Assembly (NCBI GenBank): GCA_000717735.1
Contig: JOBE01000028.1
Location: 25,730-89,729 of the forward strand
DNA length: 64,000 bases
Reading direction: 5' to 3'
Source of the DNA: Streptomyces griseoluteus
GTDB taxonomy: Bacteria > Actinomycetota > Actinomycetes > Streptomycetales > Streptomycetaceae
The position numbers were made by a program, and so were the translations under genes. Positions 26,565 through 36,500 of this stretch are shown here, piece by piece (within the stretch, counting starts at the first letter, position 1; each line of letters starts with the position of its first letter). The notes below the pieces were generated by a model. It did not search any database and was not told the origin of the DNA. It was given only the letters and a program-made list of their open reading frames with translations.

Positions 26565-27014
26565 TCAGAAGAGTCCGATCGCCGAGTCGAGGGACCAGGT
26601 CTGCCAGGACATGGCGAGGAGGGCGACGAGGGAGATCAGCGCCATCATCGCGTTCTGCCCCTGCTCGGCCCAGTCGTGGATCATCAGGACGAGGTAGAGG
26701 AGGTTGAGGAGGAGGCCGCCGGCGAGGGCGACGGGGGTGAGGAAGCCGGCGACCAGGCCGAGGCCGATCGCGAGTTCGGCGTAGACGACGACGTACGCCA
26801 TGAGCTTGGGGCGGGGCGCGACGACGGTCTCGAAGCCCTTCCCGACCTGGGGCCATCGGTGCTTGGCGGCGACGTCGGCGGCCCAGGCGATGCCGGTGCC
26901 GCGTTCGAACCAGCCCTTCCTGTCCTTGTGGCGCCAGCTCTCCAGCCACCACAGGCCGAGGCCGATGCGGAGGACGGCGAGCCATTCGGCGCCGGTGAGC
27001 CAGACGGTCTGCAT
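26565..27014 (-). CDS. DoxX-family membrane protein
   Basis: This 149-residue integral membrane protein has four predicted helices. It begins WLAVLRIGLGLWWLESWRHKD and has a second helix pair at about 75-115 and a last helix near 125-140, the DoxX/SURF4-like layout. Such proteins have been linked to thiosulfate:quinone oxidoreductase subunits and to redox or thiol stress; here the role is unknown. The ATG at 27014 follows GAGGGG. A perfect CTGACG-N3-CGTCAG operator lies 30-44 bp upstream, so the gene and the OB-fold gene behind it are probably repressed by a TetR-type protein. Confidence 0.82.
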   Translation of the reverse strand: MQTVWLTGAEWLAVLRIGLGLWWLESWRHKDRKGWFERGTGIAWAADVAAKHRWPQVGKGFETVVAPRPKLMAYVVVYAELAIGLGLVAGFLTPVALAGGLLLNLLYLVLMIHDWAEQGQNAMMALISLVALLAMSWQTWSLDSAIGLF

Positions 27015-27043
27015 GCGCGTCCCCTCGACGGACCGGATTGGAC

Positions 27044-27058
27044 CTGACGGTACGTCAG
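27044..27058. promoter_or_regulatory. Shared operator, copy 1 (doxX promoter)
   Basis: CTGACG-GTA-CGTCAG is an exact 6-3-6 inverted repeat lying 30 bp upstream of the DoxX ATG and 128 bp before the divergent monooxygenase. The same motif occurs at 30362, 30386 and 37226. The consensus is CTGAC[G/T]GNNCGTCAG. A TetR-family regulator outside the window is the likely binder. Confidence 0.7.
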
Positions 27059-27185
27059 TTCAGCGCAGCCCCCGCCCCCGCGCAAGGGGCTGGTACGCGG
27101 AGATCGGGCACGCGTGACCGATTCGCAACCGAAATCCCTCCCGGTCGAGACCCACTGCGTGTACACGTCATTACGCTCAGCATTC

Positions 27186-28376
27186 ATGGCCACCACCCCC
27201 CTGCAACCCGCCACCCACCCCGTGTACGTCATCGGCGGCGGCCCCGGCGGACTCGCCGTCGCCGCCGCCCTGCGCGGGCGCGGTGTCCGGGCCGTCGTCC
27301 TGGAGAAGTCCGACGCCGTCGGCGCCTCCTGGCGCACCCACTACGACCGGCTCCGGCTGCACACCACCCGCCGCCTCTCCGCCCTCCCGGGACTGCGGAT
27401 ACCCCGCTCCTTCGGGCGCTGGGTCGCCCGCGCCGACGTGGTGCGGTACCTGGAGAAGTACGCCGAGAAGCACGAACTGGACGTCGTGACGGGCGTCGAG
27501 GTCCACCGCGTCGAGCGGGCGGGCACGGAGTGGGTCCTGCACGCGACCGGCGGTCGGCGGCTCGTGGCGAGCGCGGTCGTCGTGGCCACCGGCTACAACC
27601 ACACCCCGCGCCTGCCCGACTGGCCGGGCCGCGACGCCTACCGGGGCGAGCTGAACCACGCCCGGTCCTACCGCAACCCGGAGCCGTACGCCGGGAAGGA
27701 CGTCCTCGTCGTCGGCATCGGCAACACCGGCGCCGAGATCGCCGCCGACCTCGCCGAAGGCGGCGCGAAGCGGGTCCGGCTCGCGGTGCGGACGGTCCCG
27801 CACATCGTGAAGCGCACGACGGCCGGCTGGCCCGCCCAGCGCTCCGGCATCCTGATCAGGCGGTTGCCGACCCGTCTGGTGGACCGCCTCGGCGCGCTCC
27901 TCGCCAGGTTCGCGACGCCGGACCTGACGGCGTACGGGCTGCCCCGGCCGGACACGGGCCTCGCCACGCGCCAGCGCGAAGGCGCGGTCCCGGTGCAGGA
28001 CGTGGGCCTGATCGACGCGGTGCGGGCCGGGAAGGTCGAGATCGTCGCCGCCGTCGAGGGATTCGAGGGCGACGAGGTGCTCCTCGCGGACGGCACCCGC
28101 ATCGCCCCGGAGGCCGTCATCGCCGCCACCGGTTATCGGCGGGCCCTGGAACCGCTGCTCGGACACCTGGACGGCGTGCTCGACGAGCACGGACGCCCGG
28201 TGACGCACGGCGCGCGCTGCCCGCGCGAGGCGCCGGGGCTCTACTTCACGGGATTCACGAACCCGATCAGCGGAATGCTGCGAGAACTGGCGATCGACGC
28301 GGAGAAGATCGCGCGGCGGGTCGCCCGTACGGCGAAATCGGGGGCGAAGTCGGCGACGGAGTCGAGCGCGAGATGA
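27186..28376 (+). CDS. FAD/NAD(P)-dependent monooxygenase (FMO/BVMO-like)
   Basis: This 396-residue flavoprotein has an FAD Rossmann motif VIGGGPGGLAVAAAL (about 16-30) and a second NADPH motif VVGIGNTGAEIAADL (about 177-191). Between them, YRGELNHARSY matches the FxGxxxHxxxY/W fingerprint of flavin monooxygenases and Baeyer-Villiger enzymes. It probably oxygenates a small ketone, amine or lipid-derived substrate. I chose ATG 27186, since the motif begins shortly after it and a TACGCT -10-like box lies just upstream (possible leaderless start). It is divergent from doxX across the shared operator. Confidence 0.85.
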   Translation: MATTPLQPATHPVYVIGGGPGGLAVAAALRGRGVRAVVLEKSDAVGASWRTHYDRLRLHTTRRLSALPGLRIPRSFGRWVARADVVRYLEKYAEKHELDVVTGVEVHRVERAGTEWVLHATGGRRLVASAVVVATGYNHTPRLPDWPGRDAYRGELNHARSYRNPEPYAGKDVLVVGIGNTGAEIAADLAEGGAKRVRLAVRTVPHIVKRTTAGWPAQRSGILIRRLPTRLVDRLGALLARFATPDLTAYGLPRPDTGLATRQREGAVPVQDVGLIDAVRAGKVEIVAAVEGFEGDEVLLADGTRIAPEAVIAATGYRRALEPLLGHLDGVLDEHGRPVTHGARCPREAPGLYFTGFTNPISGMLRELAIDAEKIARRVARTAKSGAKSATESSAR

Positions 28377-28380
28377 CGAC

Positions 28381-28417
28381 GGCGCCCCGCCCCCCAGGGG
28401 AGTGGGGGCGGGGCGCC
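28381..28417. terminator. Bidirectional hairpin terminator
   Basis: GGCGCCCCGCCCCC (28381-28394) pairs with its complement at 28404-28417 around a 9-nt loop. It lies between the convergent monooxygenase and TolB/FG-GAP genes. Confidence 0.85.
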
Positions 28418-28439
28418 CGCTGATCCCGGGGGGAGGGGA

Positions 28440-30140
28440 TCAGAACGTGGAGAGGCCGTTCCAGCCCCAGCCGATCTTCACGCGGCTCTTCAGGCCACCC
28501 GCGCCGTCACCGTCGTACCGCCACAGGACACCGGCGGTGTCGCGGGCGAGGACGTCGGGCGTGCCGTCGCCGGTCAGGTCGCCGACGCCGGTCAGGGTCA
28601 GGTCCTTCCAGCCCCAGCCGATCTTCTCGACGCTGCCGTTGTCGTAGCGGCGCAGCTCACCGTCGTACTTCTGTCCGAGGTAGGACTGGTCACCGGTCCC
28701 GGAGAGGGCGCCCACGCCGGTCACCCGGTAGCCCTGGTAGAGGATGCCGTGGTTGACGCGCGGCTTGAGGCCACCGCGACCGTCTCCGCCGTACAGCCAC
28801 AGGTCGCCCTTGCCGTCGAGGGCGAGGAGGTCCGAGAAGCCGTCGGACGGGAGGGCGCCGGTGTCGAGGTCGCCGACGCCGGACAGCGTCAGCCCCTGCC
28901 AGCCCCAGCCGATCTTCACCTTGGGCCGGAGGGCGCCGGCCCCGTTCCCGTCGACCCGCCAGAGATTGCCGGACGTGTCCTGGGCGATGACATCGGGGAT
29001 GCCGTCGCCGCTGAGGTCGCCGGCGACCGTGAAGCGGTACCCGGTCCAGCCCCACCCGATCTTGACCCGGGCCTTCAGGCCGCCCGCGCCGTTCCCGTCG
29101 TAGCGCCAGAGGACACCGGCGGCGTCCTGGGCGAGGACGTCGGGGCGGCCGTCGCCGGTGAAGTCGTGGCGGAAGGTGTCCTGGGGGCTCGGGGCGATCC
29201 AGAAGATGTCGTCGACGTCGGCGCCGGGCGTCGAGAGGACCAGGCGGGGGCCGTTGGGCGCGGTGGCGCCGCCGACGACCGCCTGCAACCTGCTGACGTA
29301 AGCGATCTGGCTGCCGTCCGGGGACCACTCGGTGCCGGAGTTCACGTCCTCGCCCGCGGTCAGGTCGTACTCGCTGCCGTCGTCGAGGACGTGGGCGCGC
29401 GCGTCCATCATGCCGGCGTCGCTCTCGAAGGAGATCCGCTCGCCGTCCGGCGAGAACCTCGGGTTGATGCCCTCGGCGATGAGCTTCGACTCGCCTCCGA
29501 CGCGCGGGTCCCAGAGGTAGACCTTGGATTCGCTCCGGTCGCCCTTCACGAAGGTGATCTTCCCGTCCCAGGCCACGTCCGCCTGCCGGGCCCCGGAGTC
29601 GGGGAGGGCGCTGCGGACGTCGCCGCTGTCGATGTCGACGCGATAGACGGTGAGACGCTCGTGCGTGTATTGATCGGCCCCGGCCACGGGCATGGAGCTC
29701 ACAAGGACCTGGCGGCCGTCGGCGGTCCAGTCGAGGGTGTCGGGCTGCGCCTCGGGTTCTCTGAGGTTTTCGTGGACCAGGCGGGCGTTCCTGCCGTTGG
29801 CGTCCGCGACCCAGAGGGAACTGCCGCCGTTGATGAAGGCCATGCGCAGGCCGTCGCGCGAGAAGGCGACGCTGGTGATCGCGGCCTTGGTCAGTCCCGT
29901 GCCGGTGGGCACGATCACACGCCGGTCGGTGCCGTCGGTGTTGACCGTGACGATGGTTGCGGGGGTGCGGACGCCGTCGACGTACGTGGACTCGGTGAAG
30001 ACCACCCGGGGCTTCGGCGCGTCCCCGGCGGCCTGGGCCGGGGTCCCCGTGACCGCCGCGAGGGCGGCGGAGGAGGCGAGGACGACCAGGGCGGTGCCGA
30101 GCGCTCTGCGGCGTCCCCGAGTACGGGTGGAGCGGGTCAA
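28440..30140 (-). CDS. Secreted TolB-like propeller plus FG-GAP repeat protein
   Basis: This protein of about 566 residues has a signal peptide (ends TPAQAA). A TolB/WD40-like propeller at about 45-320 is marked by FSRDGLRMAF, FSPDGERISF and WSPDGSQIAY. About five FG-GAP blades follow (DFTGDGRPDVLAQDAAGVLWRYDGNG, with IGWGW turns). The start is TTG at 30140, preceded by GGGAGAA, the same rare start as the FG-GAP genes at 12-18 kb. TolB parts in Gram-positives act as extracellular binding or peptidase-linked platforms, and no catalytic domain is present. It converges on the monooxygenase gene. Confidence 0.85.
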   Translation of the reverse strand: MTRSTRTRGRRRALGTALVVLASSAALAAVTGTPAQAAGDAPKPRVVFTESTYVDGVRTPATIVTVNTDGTDRRVIVPTGTGLTKAAITSVAFSRDGLRMAFINGGSSLWVADANGRNARLVHENLREPEAQPDTLDWTADGRQVLVSSMPVAGADQYTHERLTVYRVDIDSGDVRSALPDSGARQADVAWDGKITFVKGDRSESKVYLWDPRVGGESKLIAEGINPRFSPDGERISFESDAGMMDARAHVLDDGSEYDLTAGEDVNSGTEWSPDGSQIAYVSRLQAVVGGATAPNGPRLVLSTPGADVDDIFWIAPSPQDTFRHDFTGDGRPDVLAQDAAGVLWRYDGNGAGGLKARVKIGWGWTGYRFTVAGDLSGDGIPDVIAQDTSGNLWRVDGNGAGALRPKVKIGWGWQGLTLSGVGDLDTGALPSDGFSDLLALDGKGDLWLYGGDGRGGLKPRVNHGILYQGYRVTGVGALSGTGDQSYLGQKYDGELRRYDNGSVEKIGWGWKDLTLTGVGDLTGDGTPDVLARDTAGVLWRYDGDGAGGLKSRVKIGWGWNGLSTF

Positions 30141-30361
30141 GTGTTCTCCCTGGGTGGTTGTCGTCGGACGTCCGGGGCAGGTCGTCCGGGCAGGTCGCCC
30201 GACATGTCGTCCGAGAGGTGAGACACGCCTCCCCCTCGAAGGGTTGTACGAGGCCGGAGGATCCGTTCCGGCACGGACCGGAGGGCGCCCGCGAGGGGCC
30301 GGACGGTCGTTCCGCCGCTGCCCGGAGGATCCGTCCGGCACCGACCGCCGCACACCCATTC

Positions 30362-30376
30362 CTGACTGGCCGTCAG
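30362..30376. promoter_or_regulatory. Shared operator, copy 2 (CoA-ligase promoter)
   Basis: CTGACT-GGC-CGTCAG matches the doxX-promoter operator with one arm mismatch. It lies about 60-73 bp upstream of the CoA-ligase ATG at 30435 and 24 bp centre to centre from copy 3. Two sites on one promoter suggest cooperative repression. Confidence 0.65.
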
Positions 30377-30385
30377 TTCTGTAAT

Positions 30386-30400
30386 CTGACTGGGCGTCAG
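30386..30400. promoter_or_regulatory. Shared operator, copy 3 (CoA-ligase promoter)
   Basis: CTGACT-GGG-CGTCAG differs from copy 2 by one base in the spacer. It sits immediately before the AT-rich TGTATACGG segment, a probable -10 region, so a bound repressor would block polymerase. Confidence 0.65.
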
Positions 30401-30434
30401 CTGTATACGGATGGGTGAAGGGCGGGCGGAACAC

Positions 30435-32657
30435 ATGCTTGGATCGACTCACGGCACCTTCACCACCGGTCTCCGCGCCCGCGTGGTCGCCTGCGGCGAG
30501 GCGCCCCCGGTCGTCGTGCACGGCGTCACCGCCGCCCCCGGCGACCAGGACGTCAGCGGGCGCCCGCTGCACGCCCCCGTACCCGACCTCGACCGGTTCT
30601 TCCGGCCCGAGTCCGTCGCCGTCGTCGGCGCCTCCGACACCGAGGGGCGGCCCAACACCGGCATCACCCGGCAGCTGCTCGCCTGGGCCGAGCGGGTCGG
30701 CGCCCGGCTCGTGCCCGTGCACCCGACCCGTACCAGCGTGTTCGGGATCGACTGCGTCCCGTCCGTCGGCGCCCTCACCGAACCCGTCGACCTCGCCGTC
30801 CTCCTCGTCGCCGACCCGCTGCCGGTCATCGAGGAGCTGGCCGCCGCCAAAGTGCGGTTCGCGGTCGCCTTCGCCTCCGGCTTCGCCGAGACCGGCGAGG
30901 CCGGCGCCGCCGCGCAGGAACGTCTCGCCGCCGCCGTACGCCACTCCGGACTCCGGCTCCTCGGCCCCAACACCAACCTCAACGCGTTCGAACGCTTCCG
31001 CGAGGACCTCGAAGGGCCCGCCGTCGCGCTCATCACCCAGTCCGGCCACCAGGGGCGGCCCGTCTTCACCCTCCAGGAGCTGGGCGTCCGCCTCTCCCAC
31101 TGGGCGCCCACCGGCAACGAGGCCGACCTGGAGACCTCCGACTTCATCTCGTACTTCGCCGGACGGCCCGAGGTCGGCGCCATCGCCTGCTACGTCGAAG
31201 GGCTCAAGGACGGCCGCTCCTTCCTCCTCGCCGCCGACCGGGCCGCCCGCCACGGCGTCCCCGTCGTCGCCGTGAAGGTCGGCCGCACCGAGACCGGAGC
31301 CCGTACCGCCGCCTCCCACACCGGCAAGCTCACCGGCGCCGACCAGGTCGTCGACGCGGCCATGCGCCAGTACGGGGTGATCAGGGTCGACGGGCTCGAC
31401 CAGCTCCAGGACACGGCGACCCTCCTCGCCCGCGCCCGCCGGCCGGTCGCCGACGGCGTCGTCGTCTACTCGATCTCCGGCGGTACGGGCGCCCACTTCG
31501 CCGACCTGGCCACGGCGGCGGGACTCGAACTCCCCACCCTCCCCCAGGACAAGCAGGACGAGCTCCACCAATGGATCCCGGAGTACCTGAGCGTCGCCAA
31601 CCCCGTCGACAACGGCGGACACCCGGTGGGCGACTGGCGCGGCCGGAAGATCATCGACGCGATCCTCGCCGACCCCTCCGTCGGGGTGCTGATCTGTCCG
31701 ATCACCGGCCCCTTCCCGCCCATGAGCGACCGGCTCGCCCAGGACCTGGCCGACGCGGCGGAGGCGACCGACAAGCTGGTGTGCGTGGTCTGGGGGTCCC
31801 CCGTCGGAACGGAGGAGGCCTACCGGACGACCCTGCTCGGCTCCTCGCGCCTCGCCACCTTCCGTACGTTCTCCAACTGCATCGGGGCCGTGAAGGCCTA
31901 TCTCGACCACCACCGCTTCACCAGCGGCTACCGCTCCCCCTTCGACGAGGCGCCCCGCACCCCCTCCCCCTCCCTCCGCAAGGCCCAGGCCCTCATGCGG
32001 CCCGGCCGGCGGCTCAGCGAGCACGCGGCGAAGCAGCTCCTGCGGGCGTACGGGATACGGGTGCCGCGCGAGCAGCTCGTCACCAGCGCGGCGGCGGCCG
32101 TCCGCGCCGCCGGGCTCGTCGGCTACCCGGTGGTGATGAAGGCCTCGGGCGCGCAGCTCGCCCACAAGACGGAACTGGGCCTGGTGAAGGTCGGACTGAC
32201 CTCCGCCAGCCAGGTACGGGACGCGTACCGCGAACTCACCGACATCGCCCGCTTCGAGTCGATCGACCTCGACGGCATCCTCGTCTGTCAGATGGTCGGG
32301 CGCGGGGTCGAGATGGTGGTGGGCGTGACCCGCGACGAGCTGTTCGGACCGACGGTCACGGTCGGCCTGGGCGGGGTCCTGGTGGAGGTCCTCGGCGACA
32401 CGGCCGTGCGCGTCCCGCCCTTCGGGGAACAGGAGGCCCGCTCGATGCTCGCCGACCTGCGGGGGCGTGCGCTCCTCGACGGCGTACGGGGTGCCCCGCC
32501 GGCCGACGTCGACGCGCTCGTCGAAGTGGTCCTGCGGGTGCAGCGGATGGCCCTCGAACTCGACGGCGACCTCACCGAACTGGACATCAACCCGCTGATG
32601 GTGCTGCCGCGCGGACAGGGCGCGGTGGCCCTGGACGCGCTGGCGGTCTGCCGATAG
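30435..32657 (+). CDS. Acetate-CoA ligase (ADP-forming)-family protein
   Basis: This protein of about 740 residues fuses the alpha and beta parts of ADP-forming acyl-CoA synthetases. An N-terminal CoA-binding Rossmann domain (RFFRPESVAVVGASD) comes first, then succinyl-CoA-ligase-like domains with SISGGTGAHFADLA. An ATP-grasp domain at about 520-740 has YPVVMKASGAQLAHKTELGLVKVGL. The loop with SHTGKLTGADQVVDAA carries the likely phosphohistidine. It would activate an acid to its CoA ester, or act as a protein acetyltransferase-like relative. ATG 30435 has a purine-rich site (AAGGGCGGGCGG); ATG 30411 is possible. The hydratase gene follows 19 bp later. Confidence 0.87.
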   Translation: MLGSTHGTFTTGLRARVVACGEAPPVVVHGVTAAPGDQDVSGRPLHAPVPDLDRFFRPESVAVVGASDTEGRPNTGITRQLLAWAERVGARLVPVHPTRTSVFGIDCVPSVGALTEPVDLAVLLVADPLPVIEELAAAKVRFAVAFASGFAETGEAGAAAQERLAAAVRHSGLRLLGPNTNLNAFERFREDLEGPAVALITQSGHQGRPVFTLQELGVRLSHWAPTGNEADLETSDFISYFAGRPEVGAIACYVEGLKDGRSFLLAADRAARHGVPVVAVKVGRTETGARTAASHTGKLTGADQVVDAAMRQYGVIRVDGLDQLQDTATLLARARRPVADGVVVYSISGGTGAHFADLATAAGLELPTLPQDKQDELHQWIPEYLSVANPVDNGGHPVGDWRGRKIIDAILADPSVGVLICPITGPFPPMSDRLAQDLADAAEATDKLVCVVWGSPVGTEEAYRTTLLGSSRLATFRTFSNCIGAVKAYLDHHRFTSGYRSPFDEAPRTPSPSLRKAQALMRPGRRLSEHAAKQLLRAYGIRVPREQLVTSAAAAVRAAGLVGYPVVMKASGAQLAHKTELGLVKVGLTSASQVRDAYRELTDIARFESIDLDGILVCQMVGRGVEMVVGVTRDELFGPTVTVGLGGVLVEVLGDTAVRVPPFGEQEARSMLADLRGRALLDGVRGAPPADVDALVEVVLRVQRMALELDGDLTELDINPLMVLPRGQGAVALDALAVCR

Positions 32658-32676
32658 TCGAGTGGGAGGAGCCCCT

Positions 32677-33465
32677 GTGGACGAGGTCCTGCACGCAGTC
32701 GACAACGGCGTCTCCTGGATCACGCTCAACCGCCCCGAGGCGATGAACGCGGTCACCTGGGACCAGCGGGAACGGATCATCGCCCTGCTGGCGGCGGCCT
32801 CCGCCGACCCCGAGGTCCGGGCGGTCGTCGTCACGGCCACCGGCCGGGGCTTCTGCGCGGGCGCGGACCTGCGGGGCGCGCCCGCGACCGGTGCGGACCG
32901 GGTCGCGGGGGACGTGGCCCGGATGATCCGGCTCGGCGCGCAGCGGTTCATCGGAGCGGTCATGGACTGCGAGAAGCCGGTGATCGCGGCGGTGAACGGG
33001 ACGGCGGCGGGGATCGGCGCCCACCTCGCCTTCGCCTGCGACCTGGTGCTCGCGGCGGACTCGGCGCGGTTCGTCGAGGTGTTCGTACGGCGGGGCCTCG
33101 TCCCGGACGGGGGCGGGGCGTACCTCCTCCCCCGCCTGATCGGGCCTCAGCGGGCGAAGGAGCTGATGTTCTTCGGGGACGCGGTGTCGGCGGCGGAGGC
33201 GAGGGAACTGGGCCTGGTGAACCGGGTCGTCCCGGCGGAGGACCTGGAGAAGACGGCCCGCGAGTGGGCCGAGCGCCTGGCCCGGGGCCCGACGCGGGCC
33301 CTCGCCCTCACGAAGCAGCTGGTGAACGCGTCCCTGGACACGGACCGGGCGACCGCCTTCGCGGCGGAGGCGGTGGCGCAGGAGCTCAACATGACGACGC
33401 GGGACGCGCAGGAGGGGGTGGCGAGCTTCGTGGAACGGCGGGAGGCGCGGTACGAGGGGCGATAG
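32677..33465 (+). CDS. Enoyl-CoA hydratase/isomerase family protein
   Basis: This 262-residue crotonase-fold enzyme hydrates enoyl-CoA thioesters or does a related isomerisation. The oxyanion-hole segments are GRGFCAGADLRG (about 57-68) and NGTAAGIGAHLAFACDLVLA (about 107-126). The second catalytic region shows RRGLVPDGGGAYLLPRLIG. GTG at 32677 has a perfect GGGAGGAG site. It lies directly behind the CoA-ligase gene in one operon under the double operator. This gives an acid activation plus beta-oxidation-like step; the true substrate is unknown. Confidence 0.9.
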   Translation: MDEVLHAVDNGVSWITLNRPEAMNAVTWDQRERIIALLAAASADPEVRAVVVTATGRGFCAGADLRGAPATGADRVAGDVARMIRLGAQRFIGAVMDCEKPVIAAVNGTAAGIGAHLAFACDLVLAADSARFVEVFVRRGLVPDGGGAYLLPRLIGPQRAKELMFFGDAVSAAEARELGLVNRVVPAEDLEKTAREWAERLARGPTRALALTKQLVNASLDTDRATAFAAEAVAQELNMTTRDAQEGVASFVERREARYEGR

Positions 33466-33537
33466 CGGGGGCCTGCTTACCTGGGCCTTATGGTGTGCAG
33501 CGCATATGCCTGCCACTGCCGCTCCGGGGGGAACGGA

Positions 33538-36500
33538 ATGCCCAACTCCGCGCGCTCGCGCAAAAGATCCCGAAGATCCGGAAGGCCCCTCCTTCTGGTT
33601 CCCGCCCTGCTGACGGCTCTGCTCAGTCCGCTGCTGCCGACGGGAACGGCCCTGGCGGCGACGCCGCCGGTCCCGTCGAGTGCCGCACCGGCACCGGCAC
33701 CGGCACCGGAAGCCGCGGCGACCGACCCCGCGCCCGAGCCGTCCACCACGACGGACCCGACGCCACAGCCGACGCCGACGCCGACGCCGACTCAGGATCC
33801 GACGGCACCCACCACCGATTCCTGCCCCGCCTTGCCGCTCGCCCCGCTCGGCGGCCCCGGCGACGCGGTCGGACGCGTGACGCTGGAGCCGAGCGGCACC
33901 GCCTGTTTCACGTTGACCGTGGAGAAGCCGGGCCTGCACCGGGTGCTCCTGGAAGGACGGCGCCCGTCCGTCACTCTCTCCTCCGGTGGGACACCAGTCA
34001 CGTGCGCCGTGGACTCCGGTCCTTGCGAGCTGGCCGCCGGCACGTACACACTGCGCCTCACCCTCGCCTCCTATCTGGCCGGCGGTGAGGCACGCGTCGC
34101 CGTCGTCCCGCTGATGGCAGGCCCCGGCTGCTCGGAGCCCGTCAGTACCGACTTCGGCACGGCCCCGGCGACGGGCACCGCCTCCGGCGATCTCGGCATC
34201 ATCTGCCACTCGCTCATGACCGCACCGGGCGAGCTGATCAACACGCGCCTCCGCGAGGGCGCGTCCGCCAACATCCACGCATGGGTCACCGACGACACGG
34301 GCAGGCACCTCTGCAGCGTCGGCTTCGACTGCGTGCTGCCCCCCGGAGTCGGCGGCTACCGGGTCCTCGCGCACCTCAGCCCCTCGGGCGGCACCTACGC
34401 CGTCCCCTACACCCTGACGGTCCGGCAGCTCTCCCACCCGGTGGGCTGCGCGGTCGTGGGAGTGAACGCCTACGGCACGTCGCCGACGCAGGTGTCGCCC
34501 CCGGCCGAGTGCAAGACGTTCACGCCGGATACGACCGGCACGTACCAGGTGCAGGCCCTGACGGCGTCCGGCTCCGGGACCGCGCTCACGATGTACGCGC
34601 CGAGCGGACGGATCTGCGAGTACACGAACGGCTGCCCGCTGACCGCGGGCGTCACCTACACCCTGGTCACCAGCAGCACCGTACGGATCCTCGACCCGCG
34701 CTCGACGGACGGCTGCACGAACGACGTCGAGCTCGGGCGCGCCCACCGGGGCGCCTTCTCCGCCGCCGGCGAGGTCGACTGCCTGACCCTGCCGGTACCG
34801 CGCGGCGCTCACCTGGCCGTCCTGAAGGGATACGCGCCGGGCACGACCGGCACGGCCCCGGACGTCACACTTCTCGACGCGACCGGCGCCTCCCCGTGCC
34901 CCCCGACGTCGGAGTACGTCCTGAGCACCTGCGTCCTCGGCGGAACCGGCCCGTACCGCGCGATCGTCAGCAACAGGGCCAGCGACCCCGCCACCGGGGC
35001 CTACGCCCTCGCCTTCCATCGCACGGACGCGGCGAGCGGCTGCCGGACCTTCCAGGCCGGTGACTTCACCGCCGCCTCCGCCCGGATGAGCGTGACGACC
35101 GGTGTGGACGCCTTCTCGGACTGCCTGACCATTCCGGCGGACGCGCACTCCGCGCGCGAACTGATCGACCTGCGGAACGTCTCCGGCGGCCCGGCGGGCG
35201 AGCTCAGCCTCTTCGACCAGAACGGCGCGCGGACCTGCTTCGACCCCGACGCCCCCACCGACGTGCCCCAGGACGCCTGCGCCCTGGCGCCCGGGCTCAC
35301 GTACACGGCACTCGTCCACGGCGTGGACGCCCCCGCCGAATTCAGCCTCACGCGGCGGGATGTCACGGCCACCGCGCGCGGTTGCGTCGAGACCCCTGCC
35401 ACGGCCGTCGGCCGTCCGTCCACCGCCGGAGTCGCGGCGGCGCCCGGCACCTTCGTGTGCCACCGGGTGACCACCCTCGACGCCCGGGACACCCTGCACC
35501 TGGACTTCCGCGACGCCTCGTACCTCTCGGCCTGGCCGGTCGGCGTGTACAGGGCGAACGGCACGAAGGGCTGCGGCGACCTGTCCCCCGGCTGCGCCGT
35601 CAGCGGATCCACTCACTACCAGGCCGTCGTCGAGGTCCGGGAGGGCACGAGCGCCGCGCCCGCCTATCGCGTCGACGCCCTGCGCATCGCCACGGCCGCC
35701 GGGCCCGCGCCCGAGTGCGTCAAGGTGGCCAACGTCAGCTACGGCTTCGGACCGCTCGTCGCCACGCTGTCCGAGCAGAAGACCGCGGTCTGCGCCGCGC
35801 TGCCCACCGGCAACTTCGACCGCTTCGTGATGAGCCAGACTCCCGCCACGACCGTTCCGCAGACGCCGACTCCGCGGCTGTACGACCTGGCTAACCGCCA
35901 GGACGGCTGTGCCCGGCGGAACTCGTACTACGAGTGCGAGGTACCGAGGCGCGCGGACGACTGGTACCTGACGGCCCGGCCGACGGTCCTCGTGATCGGG
36001 ATGCCTTCGGCGCCGACGCAGTCCGCCGTGGCGCTGCAGGCGTCGTTCTCCTGCCGGCTGTCACTGTGCGGTACCGAGAAGCAGACCGTCGGCACCGTCA
36101 CCCCCGGCACCGTCGGCGCCGGAAGGATCACGATGAAGGTCACCGGCACCGCGCTGCACGAGAAGACCGCGGTCGAGGTCGTCGGCGGCACCTACCGTGC
36201 CCGGTCGACGACGGTCTCCGTCGCGCCCGACCGCCGGAGCATGGACGTCTCGCTCGACCTGACGAGCGCGCCGCGCACCGCGCTGAGCCTGACCGTGATC
36301 ACGCATGACGGCACGAAGTACGCGCGCGGCACCGTCACCGTCGTCGCCGCCCTCCGCGCCACCGCCGTCCCGTCCTTCACCGGCACCGCCGTCGTCGGCG
36401 GCACGGTCACGGCGAAGGCCGGGACCTGGTCGCCGGTGCCCGACGGGTACGCGTACCAGTGGAAGGCGAACGGGGTCGCCGTCGCGGGGGCCACGGCCGC

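Noticed and set aside
28440..32963. Single 1,500-codon minus-strand frame
   Set aside because: Only 28440-30140 has a signal peptide and homology. The rest is the antisense shadow of the CoA-ligase gene.
32587..35616. 1,000-codon minus-strand frame over the hydratase and large secreted gene
   Set aside because: No homology or ribosome site. It is explained by codon bias of the opposite strand.
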